A stretch of 64,000 bases of DNA from Xenopus tropicalis (Eukaryota; Chordata; Amphibia; Anura; Pipidae): assembly GCF_000004195.4 (NCBI RefSeq), contig NC_030677.2, positions 58,658,222-58,722,221 on the forward strand, in the 5' to 3' direction. Below are positions 1-12,870 of this stretch, one piece after another; the first letter of the stretch is position 1, and every line of letters begins with the position of its first letter. The position numbers and the translations under genes were made by a program. The notes below the pieces were generated by a model. It searched no databases, was not told the origin of the DNA, and worked only from the letters and a program-made list of their open reading frames with translations.

Positions 1-102
1 ACCTAAAAAAGTCCAGTGGGCAAAGCATGATGCACAAATGGTTATTTTGGCTATGCCTCCTTAACTTTTTAATACCCCACCTTGACCACACCTCTTCATG
101 GT
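1..102. other. Unassigned sequence at window edge
   Basis: No gene, repeat boundary or signal is recognised in this short edge segment. Confidence 0.3.
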
Positions 103-300
103 CATTATTATTATTATTAACATTTATTTATAACGCGCCAACATTTTCCGCAGCGCTGTACAATAAGTGGGTTTCATACATTGGACATACAGGGTAACAT
201 ATAAAGCAATCAATAACCGATACAAGAGGTGAAGAGAGCCCTGCCCAAATAAGCTGACAATGGTCATGGCCACAAGATTTAATTTAATAAAAAGCAGAAA
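103..300 (-). repeat. LINE/SINE-type 3' end with ATT tail
   Basis: The left edge is a short run of ATT units. It is followed by a stretch that, read on the minus strand, runs toward the ATT tail as the 3' end of a retroposon would. The block containing 'gcgctgtacaataagtg' resembles a dispersed repeat I know from frog genomes, probably the tail of an L2/CR1-type LINE or a SINE using it. There is no coding capacity. The family name is not assigned. Confidence 0.45.
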
Positions 301-726
301 AGAAATATATTAGGGTATTTTGCTTTGTTGCTTCTATTACCACTGCTGTCACATTTTTGTTGCTGTCAACAGAAAAGCAGCTCCCCTACCACAGAATCAT
401 GGGAAGGGTAAGGCAGGGACTCTATATGGGGTCAGTTTTCCCCTGAGGACCAAGGTCCTGAAACAGAGACTTATGGGAACTGTAGCCTATTATCTATTTG
501 AGCATATGATGCAAATGGTATTTGGCATAATGCTCTTTATCCTTTCTAGTGGCAGACTTGTACTCAAAAATGCAGAACCGCAAATTTGAAGCACTATGCA
601 TCTGTCACTAGGTGGGACAAGCAGCATTGTGGCAATTCGCATTCACTTTAAATGGTATGTCAAGTATTTTATCCCCCTACCATGGAGTGACAAAACATTG
701 TTGAGTTACGTAAGAAAAGGCACTTA
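301..726. other. No gene seen
   Basis: Open frames here are short and have no recognisable domain. No repeat ends or tandem arrays are evident. Confidence 0.4.
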
Positions 727-958
727 AGCTGGCCATACACGCATTGATATTATTGTACGAAACCTTGTTTTGTATGATATTAGACTCATGTATGATCGAC
801 GAGACGACCGATATTGCAGAAGCTTCAGATATCAGTTGACTTGTCGATTGGGCAGGACAAAAGATTTTTATCGGGCCCCGTTGAAGGCACCCAAGCAAAA
901 TCTGCGTTTAGAGCTGAATTGTCTGGTGGAGGTAGAGTGTGTATGTGTATGACCACCT
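727..958. mobile_element. Short inverted-repeat DNA element, 'GGCCATACAC' family
   Basis: The element starts AGCTGGCCATACACG and ends GTATGACCACCT, imperfect terminal inverted repeats, and is flanked by TTA on both sides (724-726, 959-961). A 3-bp TTA/TAA duplication is typical of PIF/Harbinger-derived MITEs, so that superfamily is inferred. Related copies lie at 14616-14800, 23402-23709, 31682-31915, 36274-36571 and 46898-47191. It is non-coding. Confidence 0.7.
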
Positions 959-964
959 TTAGTT

Positions 965-1225
965 TGCTCAGGAGCAGTAATCCATAGCAACCAATCAGCA
1001 GGTAGAATTTTATGGTCACCTGTTTAAAAGCAAACTTATTGGTTGATTCCGGTTACTGTTCCTGGGCATATTTAGTAGGGCTCATTTATAAACACCAGAC
1101 AAATTTGCATCTGGGCAATAACCCATAGCAACCAAGTGATTGGCTTTTTTAGCCAGTGGTAGGTTGAAAAATGAAAGCAAAACTTGGATTGTTTGCCATT
1201 GGTTATTGCCTAGGTAAATATGAGT
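965..1225. repeat. Inverted-repeat sequence with CCAAT-rich arms
   Basis: Segments such as 'atagcaaccaatcagcagg' and the later 'ttattggttg' face each other as diverged inverted arms. The same pattern recurs at 11481-11627, 32605-32720 and 60508-60640, so this is a dispersed family. Exact ends and a target duplication could not be fixed. The CCAAT pentamers belong to the repeat and are not evidence of a promoter. Confidence 0.4.
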
Positions 1226-1611
1226 CCACATTTATTTTATTACATACGAGAGAAGTCTCATTGTTTGCCATTATCCCTGATCTACACAGGGATACTCTAC
1301 TCGTGGCAGCTTTGACAAAAACAAAAAAACTGGGATAGCCCTGTGGTAGCTTTTTTCGATTCAGGCGCATTCATCTTGAAATACTTTGGCAAGTGGTGGA
1401 CTAGTGGTGTCTACGTTCAGTGCCCTACTATTGATTGAATAGTATTTCCAAGATATATAGGCTCAGGGGTCAATCAAAAACTGCAATCAGGTGTACAGTA
1501 CAGAAGCAAGTCTAATGTGCAAAGTGCAAAAATGGATGCAAGTTGCCTTGTTTATCTATTATCTATTATCTAACCTGGCGAAAAATCTTATCCATCATTA
1601 TTTATTAGTAA
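1226..1611. other. No gene seen
   Basis: AT-rich sequence without a recognised domain, repeat end or tandem array. Confidence 0.35.
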
Positions 1612-1760
1612 AACACTAAAGAGGTTAAAATGATGGAATATTTAATAGAAATGCATTTAATTCTGGGTGAAGGAATTTTTAAGTACCGATCACCCAATAA
1701 CATCAGAATTTTACCTTTTGCCAAAAAAGGCAAAAGGCATAAACCATTAACAAAATAAAA
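1612..1760. repeat. Dispersed repeat, copy A
   Basis: The portion around 1690-1730 aligns by eye with 4215-4250 in the same orientation (both contain 'accagcattttacc' or a near variant, followed by 'tttgccaaa'). On the minus strand both give similar short peptides, so these may be pieces of the same old retroelement. The family is not identified. Confidence 0.35.
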
Positions 1761-4084
1761 TGACATGCCAGAGAGAATCACACATTGTTCCCTAATTTTC
1801 AATGAGGCTGAAAATCATGTGAATATTCATGTTCACGTTATTTTGCCAATTTCAGAAAATACACAAACCCGATTTTTTATAAACAACCCCTCTAAGCATT
1901 CAAATTTGTAAGCTCTTTTGAGCAAGGCCCTCTGTCCTGTTTTTACAATGTATTCTGTAACCCTTCTTTCTTAAATTATTCTAAGACCCTGTTTGTTATA
2001 AATGAATAAAATGCTCTGGATAACTTGCTGGTGCTATACAAAACTATTACAAGTTGCATTTGGAAATTTCAGGGCTCACAAGTATCTTTACCAGGCCTGG
2101 ATTTGTGGTGTTTTCAGATATCAGGATTAGAAAAGTAATCTTTACATTTAGGGGTTCTTTTAAAAACTTCAAGGTATTTTTAATGCTGAGTGCTCTATGT
2201 AAACAAGCCACGATCCACCCAAGGCTCATCTAGAATTTTAGGACTGTAATCCCCTGTAGGAAGGTATTACTGCCCATCTAATCCTACCTTAGCTAAGCCT
2301 ATTTGCTTTGTAAGAGATAGTACTGCCTAATGCTGCCTTAAACAGTCTAATGAAGAATCCTTTTAGGAGGCCCCTCAGGGGCCTTTCTTATAACAAACAA
2401 ACTCAGGGGGTAATTGCTACACCTAGGGAAGTAAGAAACCTTTAAAAGGAACTGTTACCAATTTCTTATAAAGTGTAGTGGAGAGTTCCAATACGTATAT
2501 AATGGTAAGTCTGGTGCCACACAGAGCTGATTCTCAGTCTGCGGAAAAAGATGGCCAAGAATCAGCCCCTACACTGGCACTATCTTAAGTGGATTCCTGT
2601 CTTTACAGATGTCATAGTATTATCTCAGTTTAATGACTTAATATTAGTTTCATATTTAGAGGAGGAGAGTTGAGTGTGGGTCAGGTAATTCCTGCATAGG
2701 AAGACAAGTTAAAAAAAAAAATCAATAGGGCTTACCAATATATGATTTTCTGGCAAAAATAAGGTTCCAAAGGGGTCACAGTAACTATGGTATCTTTAAT
2801 CACACTTGGAAAGGTAGCACCTTTTTGATTGTAATAAACTAATTATTCTTCAGTTTAGGGGCTTTGTGAGAATTAATCCAATGAGCACTACTGTACAAGA
2901 AGGAATTGGGGTGGATTGTTAACATTTCTTCTGTGGTCCTCTTCAAAGCAAAGGTAGCATCATAAACAAGGACTAGGTTTTTTTTTTTTACCTTGGTAGA
3001 AAAACAATTTTGTGCAGACTTTTTTATATTTATGAGGCAAATTAAACTGAAAATGTGGTTTAGATGTGTAGTCCTATTCTGCTGCTGAAGGAAATCCTAC
3101 CAAATTTTGAGGTTTCTGCGCTACAGGAGTTCAGTGTCACCCCTATTATGGGTGAGCGGGTACACCATAAAATGGCATGCCTCCACTCAGGATCAGGACA
3201 GACTGGACTGTAATACTCTCCCTGGGAACTTTTCTAATCAAAAACCATACACAGAGTTTGGTAAGTTTATTTGCAGGACACTGTACCTTTAAATAACTTG
3301 GAAAGTTATTCCTGGCCTGCTGGCCAGGAGTAGCCTCACATAATATTGCAGACTGTTTGGTCTCTAAGCTGCTGGGGGATTCATTATGTGGCAGTTTCTT
3401 CAGAGTCCTTAGAAGGACTCCCATTGGCTTTCAGTACACTAAAAAGAGCACGCTTTGTTTCTCAGAGCCCTGACAGAAACTCCTTTCCTTCCACATCCTA
3501 AACCCTAGAACACTGCCACAGGGGTTTCCTTCTGACTTTTCACACACAGTATCTGGGAAGTTACAATACCTTACTCTCACTCTGCTGCTTCTACTGTATG
3601 TCCCAGCACTTCCTCTGCAGGCCTTCCTTACTCTCTGCTCACAGGGGGTCGAGCTCTCTTTCCTTGCACAGAGTCAATGTAGAGGATGGGACAGGTAGTC
3701 ACAGTCTCCTTCCACAGGTAAACCAGAGGTAAACAGTGAACTAACGGGTTCAGGTCTCAAGAAAACAAAAGCTGCCCATACATGTAAAGAACTGCCTATT
3801 TGGTAAAGCCGCCAAATAAGTGAATCTTTCACTGATATGCCTGGGAAAAATCAGGTTGGTCCTCAGGCTAACATTTAGATCATAATTTTAGCTATGCAGG
3901 CCATTGAGATGAAAATGACATTAACACATAGATGTGTTTCTTGATCCAATGGCAAAAGTTATGCATAACTTGATGAATTACAGAACAATCAAAAGATTGA
4001 AATTTAATTAAGGCTTAAAAAAGAGGGGCTGTGGTGGTTATAAAAATAAAGGATTACATGGCCAAACCTTACTGAATCAAATTA
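1761..4084. other. No gene seen
   Basis: About 2.3 kb of AT-rich sequence. Short frames (for example the 92-codon minus-strand frame at 3146-3424) show no domain, signal peptide or splice context that I trust. A run of A lies near 2710 and of T near 2980. Confidence 0.35.
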
Positions 4085-4273
4085 TTATGGGAAAATCCAA
4101 AATGACCCCACCAATAAAATTATAAATTGTAGATGATTTTTTTTAGTGCATTCAAGTGCATTCAATTCTACATTTAATTTCAAACAAGGCGAAGGAAATT
4201 TTATATACTGATTACTCAATAACACCAGCATTTTACCATTTGCCAAAAATCTATAAAATATTAACAAGTCCAT
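4085..4273. repeat. Dispersed repeat, copy B
   Basis: Second member of the pair described at 1612-1760, same orientation, recognisably similar but diverged. Non-coding as it stands. Confidence 0.35.
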
Positions 4274-4689
4274 AAGGTCATCTGATTGTATCAGACATAG
4301 GTTTTAGACCAATATGTGGATGTGATCTTGCAGGATGTTATAAAAGAGATCCATCCCACTTGTCTGTAGTGAAATGATGTACTTGCTTAATAAAATCAGT
4401 AGCATGGGTACATTAAGTTCCAAAGTGGTTCTTTGTGGCATTAATATTCAGACACATTACATGTCCATGCCACATAATGAAGTTGTATTTACAATTGGGA
4501 AAGTATGATTAGAATGCAGTATACAAAGTGATACATTTAATCAATTTACCAGTTATCAGCTCACAGGCTCTACAAATAGTTGAATTTAGCAATTATCTCT
4601 GCTTCCCCTCCCTGCCTCCAGATATTTCTATTTGGGGACCCAGCCTTCTCTTGAACTTTTGTTATTAACCCTGACTTTTAAAGCAGGAT

Positions 4690-4835
4690 TAGTTCCAGTG
4701 TACCTCAGATGTACCTTACCTGCCCCTTTTTTAACTTTTTTCCCTGATGAAGACCCTTTGTTGGGTTGAAACGCGTTGGGATATATTTTCTATGCTTTTG
4801 TAACAAATAAAACATTTTTCTTTTGTATTTTTTTG
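4690..4835 (+). mobile_element. Penelope-like terminal (pLTR) fragment
   Basis: The fragment contains a hammerhead-like core followed by an AT-rich tail with AATAAA ('acaaataaaacatttttc'). Penelope-like retroelements are known to carry minimal hammerhead ribozymes in their terminal repeats, and a related terminal piece in this window (14955-14992) sits downstream of a Penelope-type endonuclease ORF. No coding part remains at this locus. The outer limits are approximate. Confidence 0.5.
4744..4782 (+). ncRNA. Hammerhead ribozyme-like motif 1
   Basis: CTGATGA at 4744-4750 is the conserved hammerhead core and GAAA at 4768-4771 is the second core box. Between them GACCC (4752-4756) can pair with GGGTT (4763-4767) as helix II with a six-base loop. 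The GAAA runs into the palindrome ACGCGT (4771-4776), which suits the short helix III of dimer-forming hammerheads in Penelope-like elements. Helix I is not clear, so activity is not established. Confidence 0.5.
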
Positions 4836-5904
4836 AGTGTGCAGATACTTTTTACTTTTGTACCTTACTATGCCTTCTGTAGAATGAACTTTGATGTTAT
4901 AATGCCTCATACCTTGTGAAAAGCATTTCTATCTAACACTAAAGATCACTATTATTAATTAATAATCACCAATACAATTATCCAGCTCCTCATCATTCTA
5001 TGATCCAGTGGAGCTTACACATACTCTGTGACAACTGCTTGTTTAAGGAGGTCGGCATAGGAGCAGATCTCTGCCCACTTTGGTGACCCAAGCACCCAAA
5101 TGATGCTGATCATACTGCAGAGACTATGGAGACCCACTGGACTAGCACTGTATTAAAGAGTCGATTCTGTCCTTATCTAACCCACAAACTAGGATCAGTT
5201 TTTTCAGAGCCAATTCACTGGTGTAACTATCAGCAAGTAGACCCCACAGATTGTAGATTGGGGAAGGTTAGGTTGCATCCCCAAGTGATGCGATGGAAAG
5301 TTAATTTTAATTTGGGGAGCCTGGGGCCATGCCATTCCTCCCCCTTGTTAAATTGCCATTAAAAGTAATAATAATATTTGTAATAATATTTGAAAAGCAT
5401 CCATATATACAAAATCTTTAATCCCATAACTAAATATGGCATTTCTGTATTCTTTAAATACAGTAAATTGCTGTTCTGGATGTCACTTCAATGAATACAT
5501 AATTATTCTATATAAATTTGATAAAACAACTACTGTGCCACTAGCCATAGAGCTTAGCAAGTTATGTAAACCTCCCATAATATAGAGACCAGTACATCTC
5601 TCTCTCTTTTTTAATTTGTAACTGTACATAAGCCTGAGAAGAACTGCATGTGGGTACTTTTGATTTAATTAGGTGAGCAGTAATTATGTAAAGAGCTTCA
5701 GAGGGGCCTCTTGTGTCAAAGACATCAATTTCATTTGCAGGGCCACTTTGTACAGCATGAAAGCTGTAAATCTCAAGCAACGGCCTTATGCAGCTGCACC
5801 AAATTGCAAGATGTTCATTACTTTACCAAAAGCTGACAAAGCTATAACTTCATACCAAAATACACTGTGTGAGGCCTTATTTTTTATAACCCTACCTGCT
5901 GCTC
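4836..5904. other. No gene seen
   Basis: Short unsupported frames only. No repeat boundaries recognised. Confidence 0.35.
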
Positions 5905-6015
5905 TCCAGCTGTTGTTACACTACAACTCCCATCAACTCCCGATAGGTTTTGGCAGTCAGTGGATTACAAAAGTTGTATTCATAAACAGTTGGAGGCTGC
6001 ATGTTGGACATTTGC
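5905..6015. repeat. 'ctacaactcccatcaac' dispersed repeat fragment
   Basis: A stretch with 'ctacaactcccatcaactc' and 'ggaggctgcatgttggaca' resembles a common frog repeat. The overlapping 124-codon plus-strand frame (5673-6047) gains its length partly from this repeat and shows no domain. Confidence 0.35.
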
Positions 6016-9000
6016 TACCCCTTCCCAGAAAATTTTGGATGCAATGAAGTTACTTTCCTAATCACTACATACAAGTACTGCTCTGTGGGGCCCCACAACC
6101 CCCCTAAAAATAGCTCTGCTTCATGTAAATCTACATCTATCTGACCAGCTGTAAATTTAGTCTGAAATTCCACTCACGCCAGAAACAAATTGTCTGGGAT
6201 TTATAAAGTCGTTTAATAAACTCTTTATGGAATTACAACTTTACATTCTGTTATGCACAGGACTCCATTCTAGGAAATAGTTCCATAAAATTTAATTTAG
6301 ATTTCATATTGTAGGTCTTTCTTTAGAGTGTTAAGTAATATATTTATTTTATTACATTCTCTATACTATAAACTTGTAACAGAATGGACTTACCCTACAG
6401 CTGTTTATCTATGTCATTGTGCTTGTCATAATTATTGCTCCCTGTTGCAGCTATACAGTCTCCCTTACATATGGGCACTTTATAAACAAATGGAAAAAAT
6501 AATATGCCCAATATCTTCTGTGATGATCCGTTTAAATACAGCAGGATATTTATTTACTTCCTGAGCTCTGTGTGCGTGTGGGAAGAAGAAGGCTGTTGTT
6601 GAACTGTGGTTTGAGGAAAAAGAAAATTATATTTAGCAACATTACAAAACACAGTACATGGTACTTCGCACCCACTGATCTGGTGATCTGTGGGCAGAAA
6701 GACTGTCATAACAGGAAGTTTGTTTGTGCCCAGATGAAAGATGCCAGCAGCAAAATAAGCCATAGTTGCTGCTCTGAACACAAGCCATTTAGGAATAGGC
6801 ATGGATCTAGCTGTCTCATCTTCCTGATGTTCTTCTGCCAAAACCCCAAGCAGATCACCCACTTAGAATGAAGCTGCAATCTCAGTGGTGGGTATGAGCC
6901 AGGATACAAATGCATAATTGTGTGGTTTTCTGAACTATAAATACATTTTGATGTAACAAAAGAAAATAATGTTAGGTGTGCATGAAGATTCTTTTTCCTC
7001 GTATTATGTTGTGTGTTCTTTTCAGTTCATGTGAATCTCTCAGAGAGCTACTGTACATGGAAAAGCTTATACCAGTCCTACATACTGAAAGGAACATATT
7101 TTAGTTTAGGCATTTATTTTCTCTTTAAGAAAGTTCATCATCTTGTTTTCTGTATATCTATATGGATTTGTATTTGCCATCATTTTATAAACCTTGTTTA
7201 GAGCAGAGTACATGCAGGTTACAGGCTCTATGTGTAGCATGTTTTTGAGCATGGCAGGATCTCAATTATGCCAAATGGATCACCTCAGACCCAGTCCAAT
7301 CGGTCTCAATTCCTGGCAGCTCTCTGTAGGGCACATTTTACATGCGACCGTAGGTGGGCCCTCACTTTACTGTTGGAGGAAAGGTTTTATTATTTGTAAA
7401 CTGACAAAAATAATAACTAATATATTTCTTTTTTATATTAGCTACCAAAAAAAGGGCTGAATTAAATTCTACGAGAAAAACTTATCTCATAGCTTATGTC
7501 AGAGAAAACAAATTAAGCAAACACCATACTTTTTAAGTTATGGAAACCATTAGATATTGTATCATAATAATTTAAGGAAGATTTCTAAAAATAAAAATGG
7601 TTGCCATTCATGGACAGGTTCAAAATCCAACCTGTTAGCTAAGGGGAGCATAACATATCCATGCTATAATTGCAGCATAATGTTTTTTTTTTTTACTTCC
7701 GGACCAGTTATTTTAGCAATACCTCACACAGTAGATCCAAAAAATGTCTACTCTGCACAAACTGAGCAACAGACAGGTTCCAATTGACATCTGGCCCTTT
7801 AAAATCTTCCATAAATATCCCCTCATCTGAAGGTTTTACTATTGACATCCCAGTTAATTGCTATTGACGTCTCAGTTATCTTAGTGCATTAGCTAGTAGT
7901 CGGTATCAAAAGAAAGCCAGTGTGGCAAAGGGACCAACTTTTTTGGTGAAATTATAATTGATTTGGTCATTTGTCACTGATATCATTGATGCCTTTGCCA
8001 CAGGCATCAGAGCTGCAACATGGGTTTGTTTGGCAGATATAGCCTCACTATCTAATGAGAAATCTATATAAATCTCTATTATAGTGATTGCACCTTATAG
8101 TCTTTGAGTAGAAAATAACAGCTTAGTATAACTCTTGTTCTAGGGTCTTCTCAGCAAATTTTTCACAAGCAGCTAGCCGCAACCAGCAGAAATGCACTTG
8201 CCCATGGTCTCATTGCTCTCCTGTCCATTTATTTACTGATTCCTATAGCTTGTTTGTGACAGGGGCCAGCCAGGTAAAAAAGTCATATATGTTACACTAG
8301 CCAAAGAATGCTGAATCTTGTTTGAAAAATAAATCTCCCTGCATTGCTATCGTGCTCAAAAAGAAAAAAATCAATAATCACTGCTTTATCATATACTGTA
8401 GGAAGCCATAAACCTTTAAGCACACTAAAGGCCAAAACTAAATTGCAGGCACAGGGTTTGTACATTTGTAAGCTGGAAGTGGTTACAGTGCAGGGTCTGG
8501 TATAAATCCAGCCAATTCTGCATGTTTTCTTGCAAACCTGAACTATATGACAACCCTAAAGATGAAATAGAGAAATTCAATAAATTGTGCAGTAACACAA
8601 TAGGAGGATGGGGAAGCAGGCAGGTCATTTACTTGAAGGTTAAAGTAATTGAAACCTTTATCTGATATTTTCCAGCTTCTTCAGACTCATGTGGCGCATA
8701 TGAATTTCAGCCTTTCATTGCTCAGGGTATGGGATCAATATGTAGTTTTGAAAGAGAATAACCAGTGTGTTCATGACTAGATGCCTGTCATAACTCTGTA
8801 CAAAAACTGCAGTATATATAACTGACAGCCTTTCACACATCCATGGCTTTTGTTTAGATTATATTAAGAATTAGAAGAAATAAAACAGCAGTTTACTGCT
8901 TACTGAGATCAAGCCTGACACATAAACCTTGCTAAAAGGAGTTCATTAAAAGCATCTCTTTTTGGAAAATAAATTGTTGCTTCTTCTTGGCTCATTTATT

Positions 9001-9956
9001 CTATATTGATCAGTACAGAAATCTTGTGGTGCCAGTTGGAAAAAATAATACAATTGGTGGTTGGGTCACTCCTTACTTGTCAGAACAAGACCTGTAAGAG
9101 TGATGGTTTGCCAGAACCCATAGAAACAGGAAAGATACAATATATTTAGCTTTGACCTTTATGTAATTGAAGGTTATGTCTTAAAAGGGGTCAACATTTG
9201 CCCTACTTCAATAGCAAACCCATAGGAAACATAAATATTTTTTTAAATGTTTTTAATGGCACTGGACTAGCAACTGTTGCGCCAGTTTATAATTGTGCTT
9301 TAAGCACTGAATGTTATATGTTATTGGATCAGGTAAAATGCTGTCCCTGTTATTCTGTAACTTTGATTTTATTATTTCTTCCTTTAGATTATGTTGTTGA
9401 TAGGAGTGCACCAGATAATTTAAGAATTTTTCCATATCATTTTTGGATTCAGCCAAATATCAAATCCCCCACCTAGGATTCAACTGAAAAACAAAATGAA
9501 TCCAAAACAAAATGTGCATATTCAAAATGAAGATAAATAAAATACATGATCTGTGAGGCTGAACGCTTAAACAGTCCTTCCAAAAGTGCTGTGGCTTGGC
9601 CAAACCCTGAACCAAATCCTGGTTTTGTCTTATCGCTGAGTAATATAAGCATTTGTATTATAAAACAAGTATTTTGTATTTCATCTTAATAATTTATCAC
9701 AATCTTTGAATCATAAAGGACATTGCCAAAGAATCCTTACAACCACACTGTGCCCAAACACCACTCTGCTCATACATGCATGAACATATATCCATTTGGC
9801 TTCTGTGCTTGTGTTATTAACAGTTGTGGTCATAATAAAGTCCAGTGTTATGTTATGGGATACTCAAAATACAGTACACATATAAATTCCCAAGAGAAAT
9901 TAACACAAGAAGAAAGGACTTTGTAGCAAGTTTGGACCTTTGGATTTCGTATTAAT
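6016..9956. other. No gene seen
   Basis: Nearly 4 kb with no gene I can support. Frames of up to about 100 codons (6554-6871 on both strands) overlap one another and lack domains. No complete inverted-repeat element or tandem array was found. Confidence 0.35.
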
Positions 9957-10201
9957 GTTCTCACACATCTCAGAACCTTTTACAGGTCCTGTTATCCTCT
10001 ATGTACAGGACCTGGGGTCCTCTGTAATTTGGCTTTCCATACTTTATGCCTAGTAAAAAATTTAAACATTAAATAAACCTAATAGGAATGTTTTGCCTCC
10101 AGTGAGGATTACTTACAGTATATCTTAGTTGGGATTAAGTACAAGGTACTGTTTTATTATAACAGAGAAAAAGGAAATCAAGGTTCTGAGATGTGTGGGA
10201 T
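9957..10201. repeat. Half copy of the 'TACAGGT' element inside a short inverted repeat
   Basis: The interior (about 9983-10175) matches the left half of the element complete at 16715-17036: 'gtacaaggtactgttttat' and 'acagagaaaaaggaaatc' are shared. The outer flanks form an inverted repeat: 'ACACATCTCAGAACCTT' near 9963 faces 'AAGGTTCTGAGATGTGT' near 10180. The right half and right end of the usual element are missing. Confidence 0.6.
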
Positions 10202-10712
10202 CACCAATATTAAATATATGTATAGATAGCCAACAAAGAAGATAATATGCTAATATAATTGTATGCTTGGCTTTTTAAAATGTATTTTTTTGGAAAACTG
10301 AAAACTTTATTAAAATGTATGTAAAGTCTCTAGATTATCAACTGCCTAAAGCTATTTCCTTTGTGATAGGAGATTCTGGGTGATTGATAGCTGTGTTCAA
10401 TTCATTTTCTAATTTTTATTGCACATAATTTATAAAGTGCCTTTGTTAGCTTTATTTCATCTGCAGAGACTAAATCAATATCTGACAGAGGCACATTAAG
10501 TTGCATTAGAAAAGAGTCATTTTATATGACAAAAAAACAAAGACACTTTGGTGTTTTTTTCTGCCTGTGCCGTGCACTATACTCCTATACATAGAGCTGA
10601 TAGGGATTACCAACACACAGCACTCTAAAGGGCAGGCACAGCACAAAAACAGCCCTTCATAACAACTGCCAGACAGAAAGTACTTTGTTTTTTCTACTTC
10701 TTCTACACATCT
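10202..10712. other. No gene seen
   Basis: AT-rich. The minus-strand frame at 10506-10802 runs through the small tandem duplication that follows and has no domain. Confidence 0.35.
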
Positions 10713-10760
10713 TGACTTGTTAACCTGGTAACATCCTGACTTGTTAACCTGGTAACATCC
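10713..10760. repeat. 24-bp perfect tandem duplication
   Basis: Two identical 24-bp units abut (10713-10736 and 10737-10760), beginning TGACTTGTTAACC. No function apparent. Confidence 0.9.
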
Positions 10761-11480
10761 TGTTGACGTTAGTAACACCCTTAGGGCTTGTTCAACCTGC
10801 ATAGTCTTCAGTCAGAATTACAAAATACAGAAATATATTTCATTAATCTCCCTTTGTCAAAATACACATTTCAGCTGAAAAGTTACATAAAGTGATGTTG
10901 GTACAGGGGATCTTTAAGGCTAAAATTTTTTAGGGGAAATGTAATAAAAGTTGTAAAGATAAAAAAAACAGCGCACAAACAAGAATAAAAATTTGCATTT
11001 GGCAATGTAATATTTTTCATTACACTGTTATTGCATTACAGGTTTTAATTGTGAGTGTTTAAGATGTGCTTGAAGATGGAGTAATTGTTAGTGAAATTAC
11101 TGCACATTGGTGCAAGCTAAAACATTTGCAATCTCTATTCTACTGTCACATGAGGGGCAAAGGGTTTGTAAAACATTTATTGCATTAGTGCAAAGGCAAA
11201 ATGTGAATATTTATTCGTATTGCTAACATTTTTGCTGTTTGCGACCTATATTACATTCCCCCATTAATATATTGCTTAACCAAGCTCCCTTTACCTATCA
11301 TTTTTTTTCCTGCAAGCAACACATTCAGCTTGTTTGGTACCTGGTTATGCAAAATCGTTTGATTGTTTTACTATATGGTAATAGTGTTTTAATAGATGGG
11401 GGGTTTAAACCTATGATCATAGGTTTCTGATCACAGTTTTTATAAAAATGCTCTTAAGACACTGTAATAAAAAGCATTGG
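10761..11480. other. No gene seen
   Basis: AT-rich sequence without a supported feature. Confidence 0.35.
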
Positions 11481-11627
11481 GGTCATTAACAACACTGGAA
11501 ACATTTGCTCGAGGGCCGTAACCCATTGCAACCAATCAAATTTTGTATTCATTGTTCTGAAAAAATCACTGATTGGTTGCTATGGGTTACTGCCCATATG
11601 CAAATTTGTTGATAAATGAGCCCCACA
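11481..11627. mobile_element. Short palindromic element ending 'GAGCCCC'
   Basis: Left arm starts GGGGTCATTAACAA and the right arm ends 'ttgataaatgagcccc'. The centre has opposed 'gcaaccaatc' and 'gattggttgc'. It folds on itself as a MITE would. Non-coding; superfamily not assigned. Confidence 0.5.
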
Positions 11628-12870
11628 GTGAGTTTGCTCATAGCAACCATTTAAACGTTTGATTTCATATAGCTGACTAGTATATGAATCTTTTAGCTGG
11701 CTGTCAACTACAACTACAGTTAATTGGGCAAATTTAATAGTTGGGTGCAAGTTACAGCTAGCTGGAGTTGCATCACTTCTGTTGCAAGCTATTCAAACAG
11801 CTTTGGTGGATGATTAATGGACCCACTGTGGGAACCCTGGAATTACACATGTGTAGAGTTGCAGTATCAACAGCATCAATAGGCACACTGTGAAGGAGCG
11901 ACGAAACATATGCATTGGTGCTTAGTGCAGCTACACAAAAGTGCAAGGAGGTGTTTAGGCAATATTTGCCTTCATTTTAGCAAGGCCACAATTGTGACTG
12001 CATTTGTAAATGAACACTTCTAAGTCAAACAAATACACAAATCTCCCTTGAAAGGGAGGTATTATACAGCCTACAAGAGTATATCATAAAGCATGCATCA
12101 TACGGGGCCTTTTTTGGGTCAACACCTACAACCTGTGGTTTAGTGCTCTTTACTCTCAGGTAGGAATGAAAACTTTCCCTAGAAAAAGAATCACTTACAT
12201 AACTCAGCTGGAATGTGATTGTGGTGAATGTTACAGATGTAATTATTACTGACCACAGGGTTACTTCAAGCTGTGCTGAAATGTGGGAATCCAAATATGT
12301 TTGACGTCTGTTATTTTATTCTCTACAAAATGGCTGCCAATGTGTTGTGTGTGGTCTCTGGCTCAAATGAATGGCAAGTGCTTACATTTATAGTGCGTAT
12401 AATTGCATTTAAAACACAGAGAACTATAGAGGAGCAACAGTGAATACGCAGGATGACATATGCTTTAGCAATATATTCTTAGCTGGATATTGAATTTTTT
12501 TTTCATAGTTCTAAATGAACCGTGCCTAAAAATACAGTCTTAAAATTCACAATTAGTTGTAGCATAAATTTTACAATAAAACGGAAATTAATGTTTTGTT
12601 TGGCTACATATGGAGTTAAATGCAAACTCAGACATTGCCATTAACTACGTTATAGGCACAAAATATATGCAAGCTAAAATGAAGGAAAGCACAACTGATA
12701 TAGTACAATTCAAATCTCATTTATCAAAACATTAATCACAAATAACTGCATGCCAGCATATGCTATGATCGGTAGGGCGAATGACCACTAGACACTACTT
12801 AATACGTGCGTAGACAGCAAGAGCTGAAACATTACCTCTATGTGGAAATGCTTTCCTCTTCACTATATTA
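11628..12870. other. No gene seen
   Basis: No supported gene or repeat boundary in about 1.2 kb. Confidence 0.35.

Noticed and set aside
965..1225. Several CCAAT boxes suggesting a promoter
   Set aside because: The CCAAT pentamers recur in a dispersed inverted-repeat family elsewhere in the window, so they are repeat sequence.
5673..6047. 124-codon plus-strand frame
   Set aside because: No recognisable domain, and its second half overlaps a dispersed repeat fragment.
6554..6915. Minus- and plus-strand frames of about 100 codons
   Set aside because: Mutually overlapping, no domain, no splice or promoter context; best explained by chance.
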